In this document: positions 45,344 to 53,408 of the stretch, piece by piece
How positions within the stretch are numbered: the stretch's first letter is position 1
Layout: every line of letters begins with the position of its first letter
Origin: Desulfitobacterium sp050251735
GTDB taxonomy: Bacteria > Bacillota > Desulfitobacteriia > Desulfitobacteriales > Desulfitobacteriaceae
Reading direction: 5' to 3'
Assembly (NCBI GenBank): GCA_050251735.1
Contig: JBFWMF010000011.1
Location: 1 to 64,000 of the forward strand
Length of the DNA stretch: 64,000 nucleotides
Translations under genes and position numbers: made by a program
The notes under the pieces: model-generated
The model's database searches: none
What the model was told of the DNA's origin: nothing
What the model saw: only the letters and a program-made list of their open reading frames with translations

Positions 45344-46350
45344 AGACCTTAACCCAACTTAATGGAACCTCGGGGGCCGAACAGGAAATCCGCAAAATTC
45401 TCACGGAACAACTGAAACCTTATGTAAACTCCATACATACCGATAAGATCGGCAACCTCATTGTCCATAAGAATTCGTTAACAGTCGGCCCTAAAGTATT
45501 GATAGCCGCTCATATGGATGAGGTGGCGCTTATGATTACTGCGATTACCTCTGAGGGATTTCTTAAGTTTAAACCAGTTGGAGGCATTGATTCGAGAATC
45601 CTGGTCTCCAAGCCTGTGCAGATCAATGCTTTACTTGGTGTCATCGGAGCAAAGGCTATTCACCTTCAGAAACCCAAAGAACGTGAGCAGGCCTTAAAAA
45701 TCGAACAGCTCTATATCGATATCGGTGCTACAGCTAAGGAAGAAGCTGAAAAGCATGTCAAAATCGGAGATTATGCTTACTTCTATACAGAAACCGAGCC
45801 ACTCGGTGAAGGGTATTGGAAAGGTAAGGCGTTTGACGATCGGGTCGGCTGTACTCTTCTCACAGAGCTTTTAAAGAAAGATTATCCTCTTAACCTGATC
45901 GGTGCCTTCACAGTCCAAGAGGAGGTAGGGTTAAGAGGAGCTGCGATAGCAGCCTACCAAGTGCAACCGGATTTGGCCATCATTCTGGAAGGAACCGTTT
46001 CTGCTCATATGATGGAAGTAGAAGAGGGAGCCTGGGTTACGGAACCCGGAAAGGGCCCGGCACTTTCCATTATGGATAGGGCCACCTTGTATCAGCCCAA
46101 GCTTCTTCAACAAGTGATAGAACTCGCGGATAAAAATGGCATTCCTTATCAATTCCGAAAAGGACATAGCGGTGGTAATGATGCCGGTTCAATTCATCTG
46201 AGCCGCGAGGGAATTCCCACGCTCGCCATCAGTGTTCCTTGTCGTTATATTCACTCTACCGCTTCGGTTATGGCTGAAGCAGATCTGCAAAATGCCCTTG
46301 CCTTAGTAGATGTAATCCTCAAGTCTATTCCCCATGAATTTAAGTTTTAA
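45334..46350 (+). CDS. M42 family aminopeptidase, second of three
   Basis: 338 residues. Motifs AAHMDEVALM, AFDDRVGCTL, QEEVGLRGA, GHSGGNDAGSIH and RYIHSTASV are intact. One metal-binding position differs: ILEGTV replaces the DVT-type sequence of its two neighbours, giving Glu in place of Asp, as some M42 enzymes have. That points to a different specificity. ATG 45334 lies inside the end of the preceding gene, with GGAGGG upstream. Confidence 0.92.
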   Translation: MLLKTLTQLNGTSGAEQEIRKILTEQLKPYVNSIHTDKIGNLIVHKNSLTVGPKVLIAAHMDEVALMITAITSEGFLKFKPVGGIDSRILVSKPVQINALLGVIGAKAIHLQKPKEREQALKIEQLYIDIGATAKEEAEKHVKIGDYAYFYTETEPLGEGYWKGKAFDDRVGCTLLTELLKKDYPLNLIGAFTVQEEVGLRGAAIAAYQVQPDLAIILEGTVSAHMMEVEEGAWVTEPGKGPALSIMDRATLYQPKLLQQVIELADKNGIPYQFRKGHSGGNDAGSIHLSREGIPTLAISVPCRYIHSTASVMAEADLQNALALVDVILKSIPHEFKF

Positions 46351-46365
46351 AGGAGGACACTTCTT

Positions 46366-47385
46366 ATGCCCTATGATCAGAATCCTCTGGATTATTCACT
46401 ATTGGAACGGTTAACTCAAACCTTTGGGCCTTCAGGTGTTGAAGAAATGGTGACTACAGCTATTGCTGATGAGATTCGGCCTTATTGTGATGAGATGAAG
46501 ACAGATACCCTCGGCAATCTGATCGCCATCCGTCGCGGCACCGGCAAGAAAATCATGATTGCTGCCCATGTGGACGAAATCGGGGTCATGATAACCCACA
46601 TCGATGAGAAAGGCTATTTGCGCTTCGCCCCTATAGGTGGTGTCTCCATACGAGAATTGCTCCATCGCCGAGTTCTCTTTCAGAATGGGATAATGGGAAC
46701 CATTGGCGTCGAAAAATTAGAGAAGCCCATCGATCTTAAATTGGATAAGCTCTATCTTGATATCGGTGCTACTTCTCGGGAAGAAGCAAAAACTCGTGTT
46801 TCAATCGGGGAAAGTACCGTTTTTGCCGGGAATTTCACTAAACAAGGAAAACGGATGACTTCCAAAGCAATGGATGATCGAGTAGGCTGTTTTGTCGCTA
46901 TTGAAGTACTGAAACGTCTAAAGACAAATCATGAAGTTTATTTTGTGTTTACTGTTCAAGAGGAGGTAGGGGTCCGCGGTGCCCAAACAGCTGCTTTTGC
47001 CCTCGAACTTGATTTAGCAATTGCCTTGGACGTTACGGGGACAGGGGATACCCCCAAAGCGCATCCCATGGATGTGAAGCTGGCTCATGGTGCAGCTATA
47101 AAAGTGTTTGATCGCTCGATGATCACCCATCCCAAAATTAAGTCTTGGATGGCTCATACAGCAGAACAACATAATATTCCTTATCAGTGGGAGGTTCTCG
47201 AATATGGTGGAACTGATTCCGGAGCCATCCATTTGACCAAAGGAGGGATTCCCTCCGGCGTTATATCGATCCCCACGCGTTATATCCATAGCCCCTCCGA
47301 GACCGTAGATCAGGGTGATATTGAAGGTGCTGTCCAATTGCTTCTGGCTCTACTGGAAGGTCCTGCAGAGCTATCCATACAGTAA
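46366..47385 (+). CDS. M42 family aminopeptidase, third of three
   Basis: 339 residues with AAHVDEIGVM, AMDDRVGCFV, QEEVGVRGA, ALDVTGTGDTP, GGTDSGAIH and RYIHSPSET. The start has a perfect AAGGAGGA site. It is 15 nt after the second copy. All three are complete, so the row looks like retained tandem duplication with divergence. Confidence 0.93.
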   Translation: MPYDQNPLDYSLLERLTQTFGPSGVEEMVTTAIADEIRPYCDEMKTDTLGNLIAIRRGTGKKIMIAAHVDEIGVMITHIDEKGYLRFAPIGGVSIRELLHRRVLFQNGIMGTIGVEKLEKPIDLKLDKLYLDIGATSREEAKTRVSIGESTVFAGNFTKQGKRMTSKAMDDRVGCFVAIEVLKRLKTNHEVYFVFTVQEEVGVRGAQTAAFALELDLAIALDVTGTGDTPKAHPMDVKLAHGAAIKVFDRSMITHPKIKSWMAHTAEQHNIPYQWEVLEYGGTDSGAIHLTKGGIPSGVISIPTRYIHSPSETVDQGDIEGAVQLLLALLEGPAELSIQ

Positions 47386-47414
47386 ACAAAGGGACTTTTT
47401 TCAAACACCATACT

Positions 47415-47468
47415 CACGAGAATGCCGGTTCTTTACCTATTTTATGGCAAAGAACCGGCATTCTCGTG
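47415..47468. repeat. Perfect 20-bp inverted repeat, terminator-like
   Basis: CACGAGAATGCCGGTTCTTT (47415-47434) and its exact complement (47449-47468) flank a 14-nt loop. It lies 30 nt after the peptidase operon, so a terminator is likely, but the following T-run is weak (GTTTATT). Confidence 0.75.
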
Positions 47469-47565
47469 GTTTATTAAGAAGTGTGACTCAGGACACATCT
47501 AATTTAGGGTTGGATGGTAAAATGGATTAGAATGATTTAGTTTATTGCAAGTGGGGGAAATAGTA

Positions 47566-48159
47566 ATGACCGAAGAAGGTTTTGTACTCGAACACTGCCG
47601 TAAAAATTGCGTTAAATCCACGCAGGACTGGTCGTTGCTCTACGAGCAACTCAATCAGCTTTTTCAGGATATGAATTTTTCAACACATTTAGCGACGAAA
47701 TTTTCTTCGGTTCACTATCATCATCTGCCGAAAATCGGCTTAGCCGGTTGCCCTAATGCATGCTCGCAACCCCAGATTAAGGATATTGGTATTATCGGCT
47801 ATCTATTACCGAAATTCACGGATGACCACTGTACAGGCTGTCAAGCCTGCATCCGTTCTTGTCAAGAAAAAGCCTTAACTTGGCAAGAGGGATTAGTGTT
47901 TAATGAAGAGCTCTGTCTTGGTTGCGGGGATTGTATTCGCACTTGCAAGACAGGTAAGATAGTATCTGGAGAGTCTGGTTGGAATCTTTATTTGGGAGGT
48001 CGTCTCGGCAGGAAGCCTAAGTTAGCTCGCCTTTCTAAGGAGAAGTTTCGAAGCGATAAGGTTTATCAAAGAATTGGTTTACTACTAGAAGACTATCTGG
48101 AAAACAGCCTTCCCAACGAAAGGCTTACCCACTTTCTCGACCGTCGTACCGAGTTGTAA
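47566..48159 (+). CDS. Small nitrite/sulfite-reductase-like protein with 2x[4Fe-4S] ferredoxin
   Basis: 197 residues. GLAGCPNACSQPQIKDIGIIG is the siroheme/4Fe-4S half-motif of nitrite and sulfite reductases, followed by two ferredoxin motifs, CTGCQACIRSCQEKAL and CLGCGDCIRTCKTGKI. The usual preceding Cys pair (C-x5-C) is replaced by an N-terminal C-x3-C (HCRKNCVKS), and the N-terminal half of a full reductase is missing. It could be an electron carrier or a small assimilatory-type reductase. ATG 47566 follows GGGGGAAA. A Crp/Fnr gene converges on it with a 4-nt gap. Confidence 0.82.
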   Translation: MTEEGFVLEHCRKNCVKSTQDWSLLYEQLNQLFQDMNFSTHLATKFSSVHYHHLPKIGLAGCPNACSQPQIKDIGIIGYLLPKFTDDHCTGCQACIRSCQEKALTWQEGLVFNEELCLGCGDCIRTCKTGKIVSGESGWNLYLGGRLGRKPKLARLSKEKFRSDKVYQRIGLLLEDYLENSLPNERLTHFLDRRTEL

Positions 48160-48163
48160 ATGT

Positions 48164-48868
48164 TTAAAGGGAGTTTTGACGGTCATGAATCCATTCCTGT
48201 AGTTGCTCAAGGCTAAGTACCGTGATGAGCTTTTTCTCAATCTTCAAGATTCCCAGGCCTTTAAGCTCACCCAGAATACGACTTACAGATTCTCGGGCTA
48301 AGCTGCACATTCCCGCTAAATCTGTGGCAGAGAGTGGAATAGTAATATTTATTCCTTCGTCCGTCTCTTGTCCATGGACATGTGCCAAAGCAAATATTTT
48401 TGCACCTAAACGGGACCTGGCATCCCCAAGAGCTATATTCTTAATTTGACGATAGGCGCGGCGAAGATCCAAAGCCATGTTTTGATAAAAAGGCCATAGG
48501 TCGGAAGGGTTTTCCTTAAGATACTGGAGAAGGATTCTCCGTTCTAACACAAATACCTCCGATGTTTCGGTAGTAATGACTGCATAAGGATATACCTTGC
48601 TATCAAATATTACCTCTGGGAAAAAGGCAGGGGCTTGAAGAATCCGAAAAATCTTCTCAGTAAATTCGCTCATCAATAAGATTTGCACTCGGCCTTTGAG
48701 CAAAAAGTAGACATAATTACCTTCCTCACCGGTGAAGAAAAGAAATTGCTTCGCAGCAAATTGCCTGATCCTTCCATGGGATGCACAGTATTCCCAGAAT
48801 GACTCAGGCAGCTTTTCCCAAAGGGGATCCTTATGAAATATTTCGAATCCAGTTTTATTGTCTGTCAT
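48164..48868 (-). CDS. Crp/Fnr family transcriptional regulator
   Basis: 234 residues: N-terminal cyclic-nucleotide-type beta roll (FLFFTGEEGNYVYFLLKGRV), a long dimer helix and a C-terminal winged helix with SATDLAGMCSLARESVSRIL as recognition region. The Cys cluster of Fnr is lacking, so it should sense something else. ATG 48868 is chosen because the earlier start at 48901 overlaps GAGGTG. It is divergent from the molybdenum-type group and convergent with the sulfite-reductase-like gene, both possible targets. Confidence 0.9.
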   Translation of the reverse strand: MTDNKTGFEIFHKDPLWEKLPESFWEYCASHGRIRQFAAKQFLFFTGEEGNYVYFLLKGRVQILLMSEFTEKIFRILQAPAFFPEVIFDSKVYPYAVITTETSEVFVLERRILLQYLKENPSDLWPFYQNMALDLRRAYRQIKNIALGDARSRLGAKIFALAHVHGQETDEGINITIPLSATDLAGMCSLARESVSRILGELKGLGILKIEKKLITVLSLEQLQEWIHDRQNSL

Positions 48869-49072
48869 GGGGAATGGGTCACCTCTTTTCAAGTAAATCA
48901 ATGGCCTGATCGATTGTCTAATTAGTAAAACTTCGCTACAGACTTAAATAAACCCTCTTATGGATTACGATAATTATGGACACTAATAATAATTGATACG
49001 GATAATAACGGCAATATTATTAATGTCCTTTAATTTTATTTCCCATAATGAAGTTTTAGTTTATAATAATAG

Positions 49073-49144
49073 TAACCCGAGCCTAATAGCCTAAGGGATT
49101 TTCTATGGTGTTAGGCCGTTTCAGAATTCTGAAACCGGGGTGTG
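49073..49144 (+). promoter_or_regulatory. Structured leader, candidate Moco/Tuco riboswitch
   Basis: Right after a TATAAT box at 49062-49067, the leader starts AACCCGAGCC and folds: ACCCG with CGGGGT as closing helix, GCCTAA (49081 or 49089) with TTAGGC (49111-49116), and an 18-bp palindrome GTTTCAGAATTCTGAAAC (49118-49135) as the next hairpin. The layout and the CCGAGCC...AAGG start resemble the molybdenum/tungsten cofactor motif, and the next gene is MoeA-like. The match is by eye only. Confidence 0.5.
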
Positions 49145-49190
49145 TTTAGAAATGAACATGCCTTCTGCATACGAAAAGGAGGAAAAATCA

Positions 49191-50213
49191 ATGCAAAAGA
49201 TCAAGATACAGGATGCCATTGGGGCAGTGCTTATGCACGATATGACTCAAATCATTCCCGGAAAGACCAAGGATGCTCGTTTTAGAAAGGGTCATGTAAT
49301 CAAGGAAGAAGATATCCCTGTACTCCTTAGTATGGGAAAAGAACATATCTATGTATGGGACCAGAAACCGGGACTTATACACGAGGATGAAGCAGCAGAG
49401 CGTCTGGCGAAAGCCGTAGCTGGCCCGGGGTTAAAATTTAGTGAGACAAAAGAGGGCAAGGTCAATTTGATTGCCGAACTAGATGGCTTAATCTATGCAT
49501 CCGAGGAAGGTATATACGCTTTAAATTCCATAGAACATATTATTCTTGCTACGTTGCACAATCATCGTCCGGTTAAAAAGGGCGATAAAATTGCCGGTAC
49601 ACGAGTTGTACCTTTAATGATTGACGAAAAAGTTATTCTGGAAGCAGAGGAAATTACTCATCAGTTTAAAGAACCCATCCTCCAAATTCGCCCCCTCCAA
49701 TCGAAAAAGGTTGGGGTGGTTACTACTGGAAGTGAAGTATACCACGGTAGAATTCAAGATAAATTTGGACCTGTGCTCCAAGGGAAGGTGGCCGAATGGG
49801 GTTCCGAGCTCTTGGGACAAACCTTTGCCGATGATAATGTGGAAATGATTCAAGAACGCATCCATGAACATATTGCTCAGGGTGCAGAAATGGTCCTTGT
49901 AACGGGGGGAATGTCTGTAGATCCAGACGATTTGACGCCAACTGCTATCAAAGGACTAGGAGGGGAACTGGTGACTTATGGTACCCCTGTGCTACCTGGG
50001 GCAATGCTTTTACTAGCTTATTTAGATGATATCCCCATCATGGGATTGCCGGGTTGTGTGATGTACTCTCGGAAAACGGTCTTTGACCTTGTCGCTACGC
50101 GGATTCTTGCCGGAGAGCGTCTGACCCGACTAGAAATCGCCAAATACGGGCATGGAGGATTATGCTTAGAATGTCCCCAATGTACCTATCCCCATTGTTC
50201 CTTCGGAAAATAA
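49191..50213 (+). CDS. MoeA-like molybdopterin-binding protein with a Cys-rich tail
   Basis: 340 residues from ATG 49191 (AAAGGAGG 8 nt upstream). The central/C-terminal MoCF-biosynthesis fold is clear: VGVVTTGSEVYHG, LVTGGMSVDPDDLTP and MGLPGCVMYSRKTVFDL, the molybdate and pterin loops of MoeA/MogA. It is shorter than MoeA (about 400) and lacks the usual C-terminal domain IV. It ends in a Cys-rich tail (CLECPQCTYPHCSF, C-x2-C-x2-C-x4-C), suited to a metal or cluster. A structured leader precedes it. Confidence 0.86.
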   Translation: MQKIKIQDAIGAVLMHDMTQIIPGKTKDARFRKGHVIKEEDIPVLLSMGKEHIYVWDQKPGLIHEDEAAERLAKAVAGPGLKFSETKEGKVNLIAELDGLIYASEEGIYALNSIEHIILATLHNHRPVKKGDKIAGTRVVPLMIDEKVILEAEEITHQFKEPILQIRPLQSKKVGVVTTGSEVYHGRIQDKFGPVLQGKVAEWGSELLGQTFADDNVEMIQERIHEHIAQGAEMVLVTGGMSVDPDDLTPTAIKGLGGELVTYGTPVLPGAMLLLAYLDDIPIMGLPGCVMYSRKTVFDLVATRILAGERLTRLEIAKYGHGGLCLECPQCTYPHCSFGK

Positions 50214-50276
50214 ACAAGCACCCCTAATATATTGCCAGATAATTATTTTATTTAGTTCGAAAGGTAGGTCAATACT

Positions 50277-50666
50277 ATGAACAGAAAAATTGCCATTCCC
50301 ACCGAAGGGGAACTTGTGAACGCGCATTTTGGTCGCAGTCAAGCCTTTACTCTCTTTGAGATTCAAGAGGGAAAGGTTTCCGGCCAAGAACGCATCGATA
50401 CAGCAAATTTTCAGCATCAACACGAAGGGATTGCCCAACTCTTAAAATCTAAAGGAGTTGAGACAGTTATTTGTGGGGGAATTGGGCCGGGAGCTATCAG
50501 CGGCCTTGAAAATGCTGGACTAGAAATCCTTCGCGGAGCTAATGGACCGGCAAGCGCTGTCGCCCAATCCTATGCTGACGGAACCTTTGTTTCTTCCAAT
50601 GCTGTTTGCAACCATAATCATGATCATGGACACAATCATGATCACGGGCATCACCATCACCATTGA
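50277..50666 (+). CDS. NifX/NifB-type iron-molybdenum-cofactor-binding protein with His tail
   Basis: 129 residues. KIAIPTEGELVNAHFGRSQAFTLFEI and the GGIGPGAISGLENAG segment are the dinitrogenase iron-molybdenum cofactor biosynthesis fold. The last 17 residues are nearly all His with Asp/Asn/Gly, a likely metal store. It is 63 nt after the MoeA-like gene. No nitrogenase genes are in the window, so a general metal-cofactor chaperone is more likely than nitrogen fixation. Confidence 0.88.
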   Translation: MNRKIAIPTEGELVNAHFGRSQAFTLFEIQEGKVSGQERIDTANFQHQHEGIAQLLKSKGVETVICGGIGPGAISGLENAGLEILRGANGPASAVAQSYADGTFVSSNAVCNHNHDHGHNHDHGHHHHH

Positions 50667-50776
50667 TTGATTCTTCGCTCAAGGCAAAACTACATCAAAG
50701 CTGCATATTGAAGAGAGAATATACTCAGAATAAGTATGGGTGCTCAAACTATGGCGTAGAAAGGGCGGATTTTGGC

Positions 50777-50902
50777 ATGGGAAAACATAAAAAAGTATCG
50801 CGTCCCAAATCTCCTGTTACCGTGAGAGACCCGCATTATCAAGAATATGATATGCAGAAGGAACGGAACATCTACGACTATAAGGGGTACAGGCATCCTT
50901 AA
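50777..50902 (+). CDS. Small basic protein of unknown function (41 aa)
   Basis: Not recognised. ATG 50777 follows AAAGGGCGGA. The 41 residues are strongly charged with Tyr/His near the end and no hydrophobic segment. The frame is open further upstream, but without a ribosome site. A terminator follows 8 nt after the stop, which supports a real gene. Confidence 0.5.
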   Translation: MGKHKKVSRPKSPVTVRDPHYQEYDMQKERNIYDYKGYRHP

Positions 50903-50909
50903 CTCATGG

Positions 50910-50942
50910 AGAGGGATCAGCGTAAGCTGGTCCTCTTTTTAT
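50910..50942 (+). terminator. Rho-independent terminator
   Basis: AGAGGGATCAGC and GCTGGTCCTCT pair around a GTAA loop and are followed by TTTTT. Confidence 0.88.
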
Positions 50943-51034
50943 ATTTTGATGGGGAATCTTTTCTTGTCACCCATTGGCCTGCAGCTGAATACTATTATTG
51001 ATGCAGGAACATTCCTTTGGAAAGGGGAGTCAAT

Positions 51035-52135
51035 ATGTCGAAAAATCCAGTGATTAGAAAAATGTTCCCCGGTGGTGTGACTTATCTTGGTTTTCATTCT
51101 TATTACAAGTACTTAGCTGATACTGATGCGACCCATATCTATATTATTAAAGGTGGCCCCGGGGTAGGAAAGTCGACCTTTATGAAAAAAATTGGGGAAG
51201 AAATGCTTAAGGCTGGCTATGATCTAGAATATCATTGCTGCTCCTCCGACAATAATTCAATTGATGGGATTGTTGTGCCAGAATTAGGAATTGCCTTATT
51301 AGATGGTACTTCTCCCCATATCGTCGATCCGCAAACCCCAGGAGCCGTGGACGAAATCATTAATTTAGGAGAGTATTGGGACGATTCTTTGATTATCCCG
51401 CACAAAAAAGATATTATTGACTGCAACAAAGAGATTAGCCGTTGCTTTCAGAGTGCTTATTTTGCCTTAAAAGATGCCAAAAACGCCATGGATGAATGGG
51501 AGTTCTATATTCAACCGCATCAAAACTGGCAGGGAATCAATCAACTTTACTTAAACCTTAGTCGTGAGCATTATCAAGCTTCTTCCGGCCAAGGATCCGG
51601 GAAAATTCGTCGTTTATTTACTTGGGCGCACACTCCCCAAGGAAGAACTCAATATATTGACAGCCTCATCCTAGGCATGCAGACCCTCTATCTGTTGACA
51701 GGGCAAGCCGGGACAGGTAAATCCAGCTTCTTAACCCGCATGGCAGAAGATGCCAGACTACTGAATTATGATGTGGAAATATATCACAATGCTCTCGAAC
51801 CAGATAAGATAGATTTGCTCATTATTCCGGAGCTCAAAACAGCCTTAGCTGTATCTTCTGAACACTATCCCTATACCCCTGAGTTCTCCGGAGCTGTAGT
51901 TTCTCTTGATTTTGACCATTATCTCGATCGGTCGAGTCTAAAGGTTTATGAAGAGTATATGGATGATTGTCGGAGTCGTGTAGAGCAAAGCATCCAAAGA
52001 GCCCAGACTCACTCCCAGAGAGCAAAGAAGCTACATGATGAGCTAGAGAGATATTATATCCCGGCAATGAAGTTTGAAGCAATTGATAAAAAACTCTATT
52101 CCGTTCTCGAAAGGATTAGGAAAGCAATTCATTAA
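51035..52135 (+). CDS. Twin P-loop ATPase with internal duplication, unknown function
   Basis: 366 residues with two Walker A motifs: IIKGGPGVGKSTFMKKIG near residue 40 and LLTGQAGTGKSSFLTRMA near residue 230. Each is followed by a similar block (YDLEYHCC...IDGIVVPELGIALLDG and YDVEIYHN...IDLLIIPELKTALAVS), so the protein is an internal duplication. A helical region separates them and a coiled tail ends it. It resembles conserved clostridial NTPases (PRK06851-like) of unknown role. ATG 51035 follows AAGGGGAG. Confidence 0.82.
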   Translation: MSKNPVIRKMFPGGVTYLGFHSYYKYLADTDATHIYIIKGGPGVGKSTFMKKIGEEMLKAGYDLEYHCCSSDNNSIDGIVVPELGIALLDGTSPHIVDPQTPGAVDEIINLGEYWDDSLIIPHKKDIIDCNKEISRCFQSAYFALKDAKNAMDEWEFYIQPHQNWQGINQLYLNLSREHYQASSGQGSGKIRRLFTWAHTPQGRTQYIDSLILGMQTLYLLTGQAGTGKSSFLTRMAEDARLLNYDVEIYHNALEPDKIDLLIIPELKTALAVSSEHYPYTPEFSGAVVSLDFDHYLDRSSLKVYEEYMDDCRSRVEQSIQRAQTHSQRAKKLHDELERYYIPAMKFEAIDKKLYSVLERIRKAIH

Positions 52136-52188
52136 AAAAATTCACATATAAAATTATCAATAATTACCATCAAGCAAAGCGAAATACT

Positions 52189-52245
52189 TTGCATTTTTTC
52201 TGTCTGATTGGTAAAATATAGATTAGTACAAATGAGTACAAATGA
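52189..52245 (+). promoter_or_regulatory. Promoter with tandem decamer before gap copy 2
   Basis: TTGCAT (52189-52194) and TAAAAT (52212-52217), 17 nt apart, form a good promoter. Two exact copies of GTACAAATGA stand head to tail at 52226-52235 and 52236-52245, covering the expected transcription start. GGAGG follows before the ATG at 52271. The decamers are a candidate operator. Confidence 0.6.
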
Positions 52246-52270
52246 CCAAAATTGAGGAGGGTTTTCCAGA

Positions 52271-53281
52271 ATGAGCGTACGAGTTGCAATCAATGGTTTT
52301 GGCCGAATTGGCCGCCTTTCCATGCGAGCTATCTTAGAAAGAAAAAGCCCTATCGAGCTTGTTGCTATCAATGATCTGGGGAGTCCAGATTTGTTAGGTC
52401 ATCTTTTTAAATACGATTCCATACACGGTATTCTGCCTTACGATGTAAACGTGACGGAAAACACCCTTGAAGCAATGAACCAGAAAGTACAGTTACTAGC
52501 TGAAAAAAATCCGGAGAACCTTCCCTGGAAAGACTTAGGGGTGGATCTAATTATCGAATCCACCGGACGTTTCACAAAGCGTGACCAAGCCGCTCTTCAT
52601 CTTCAAGCCGGGGCTAAAAAAGTTGTTATCTCTGCTCCCGGAAAGAATGAAGATATTACAATCGTTATGGGAGTGAACGACCATCGTTACAATCCTGCCG
52701 AGCACCATATCATTTCTAACGCTTCCTGTACTACCAACTGCTTAGCCCCCATTGCAAAGGTGCTCCTTGAGGAGTTTGGGATTGAACAAGGGATGATGAC
52801 CACAACCCACTCTGTTACGAATGATCAACGTATTTTGGACTTAGAGCATAAAGACTGGCGCCGGGCGCGGGCAGCATATCAATCCATGATTCCCACGACC
52901 ACTGGAGCGGCCAAAGCGGTAGAATTAGTCCTTCCTGAATTAAAAGGCAAGCTTAACGGCTTGGCCGTGCGAGTACCTACCCCCAATGTTTCCTTAATAG
53001 ATTTTGTTGCGAACCTCACGAAAGCTACGACTAAAGAAGAAGTGAACGAGAAGCTTAAATCAGCAGCCGCAGGAAAGCTAAAAGGCTATTTAGCCTATAC
53101 AGAACTGCCTTTAGTTTCCCATGACTATAACGGGAATCCCTATAGCTGCATTATTGATGGTCTGTCAACCATGATGCTAGGCGACCGTATGGTTAAAGTC
53201 CTCGCTTGGTATGATAATGAATGGGGCTATTCCAACCGACTCATTGATCTTATTGAGCTTATGGCAAGCAAAGAATTATAA
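52271..53281 (+). CDS. gap: Glyceraldehyde-3-phosphate dehydrogenase, copy 2
   Basis: 336 residues. VRVAINGFGRIGRLSMRAI at the start, catalytic Cys in ASCTTNCLAPIAKVL, and the terminal WYDNEWGYSNRLIDLIEL. It is complete and has its own promoter. It differs clearly from copy 1, for example NDLGSPDLLGHLFKYDS against NNRSTGEILPHLLKYDS, so it is not a recent duplicate. It lies 127 nt before pyruvate kinase, which suggests the glycolytic role. Confidence 0.96.
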   Translation: MSVRVAINGFGRIGRLSMRAILERKSPIELVAINDLGSPDLLGHLFKYDSIHGILPYDVNVTENTLEAMNQKVQLLAEKNPENLPWKDLGVDLIIESTGRFTKRDQAALHLQAGAKKVVISAPGKNEDITIVMGVNDHRYNPAEHHIISNASCTTNCLAPIAKVLLEEFGIEQGMMTTTHSVTNDQRILDLEHKDWRRARAAYQSMIPTTTGAAKAVELVLPELKGKLNGLAVRVPTPNVSLIDFVANLTKATTKEEVNEKLKSAAAGKLKGYLAYTELPLVSHDYNGNPYSCIIDGLSTMMLGDRMVKVLAWYDNEWGYSNRLIDLIELMASKEL

Positions 53282-53331
53282 TACTCTATCTTTTTGCCCT
53301 AAAGAATAGTAAAATTTAGAAAGAATCGGAA

Positions 53332-53356
53332 AAGAAGCGGTGACCCGCTTCTTTAT
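53332..53356 (+). terminator. Hairpin terminator between gap copy 2 and pyk
   Basis: AAGAAGCGG and CCGCTTCTT pair around TGAC, then TTATCG. The T-run is short, so read-through to pyk is likely. Confidence 0.65.
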
Positions 53357-53408
53357 CGTATGTTTGGTCTTTACATAGCAAGGTCAAATTTTTTAGCGGA
53401 GGGAACAT

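Noticed and set aside
47415..47468. End of an insertion sequence
   Set aside because: There is no transposase and no target duplication, only a single hairpin.
48902..49060. Fnr or dehalobox-type palindrome between the Crp/Fnr gene and the MoeA-like gene
   Set aside because: The region is AT-rich with partial matches such as TTGAT and TTAAT halves, but no half-site pair has the right spacing.
50277..50666. Evidence for a nitrogenase system
   Set aside because: A NifX/NifB-type fold alone is common in non-diazotrophs, and no nif structural genes are in the window.
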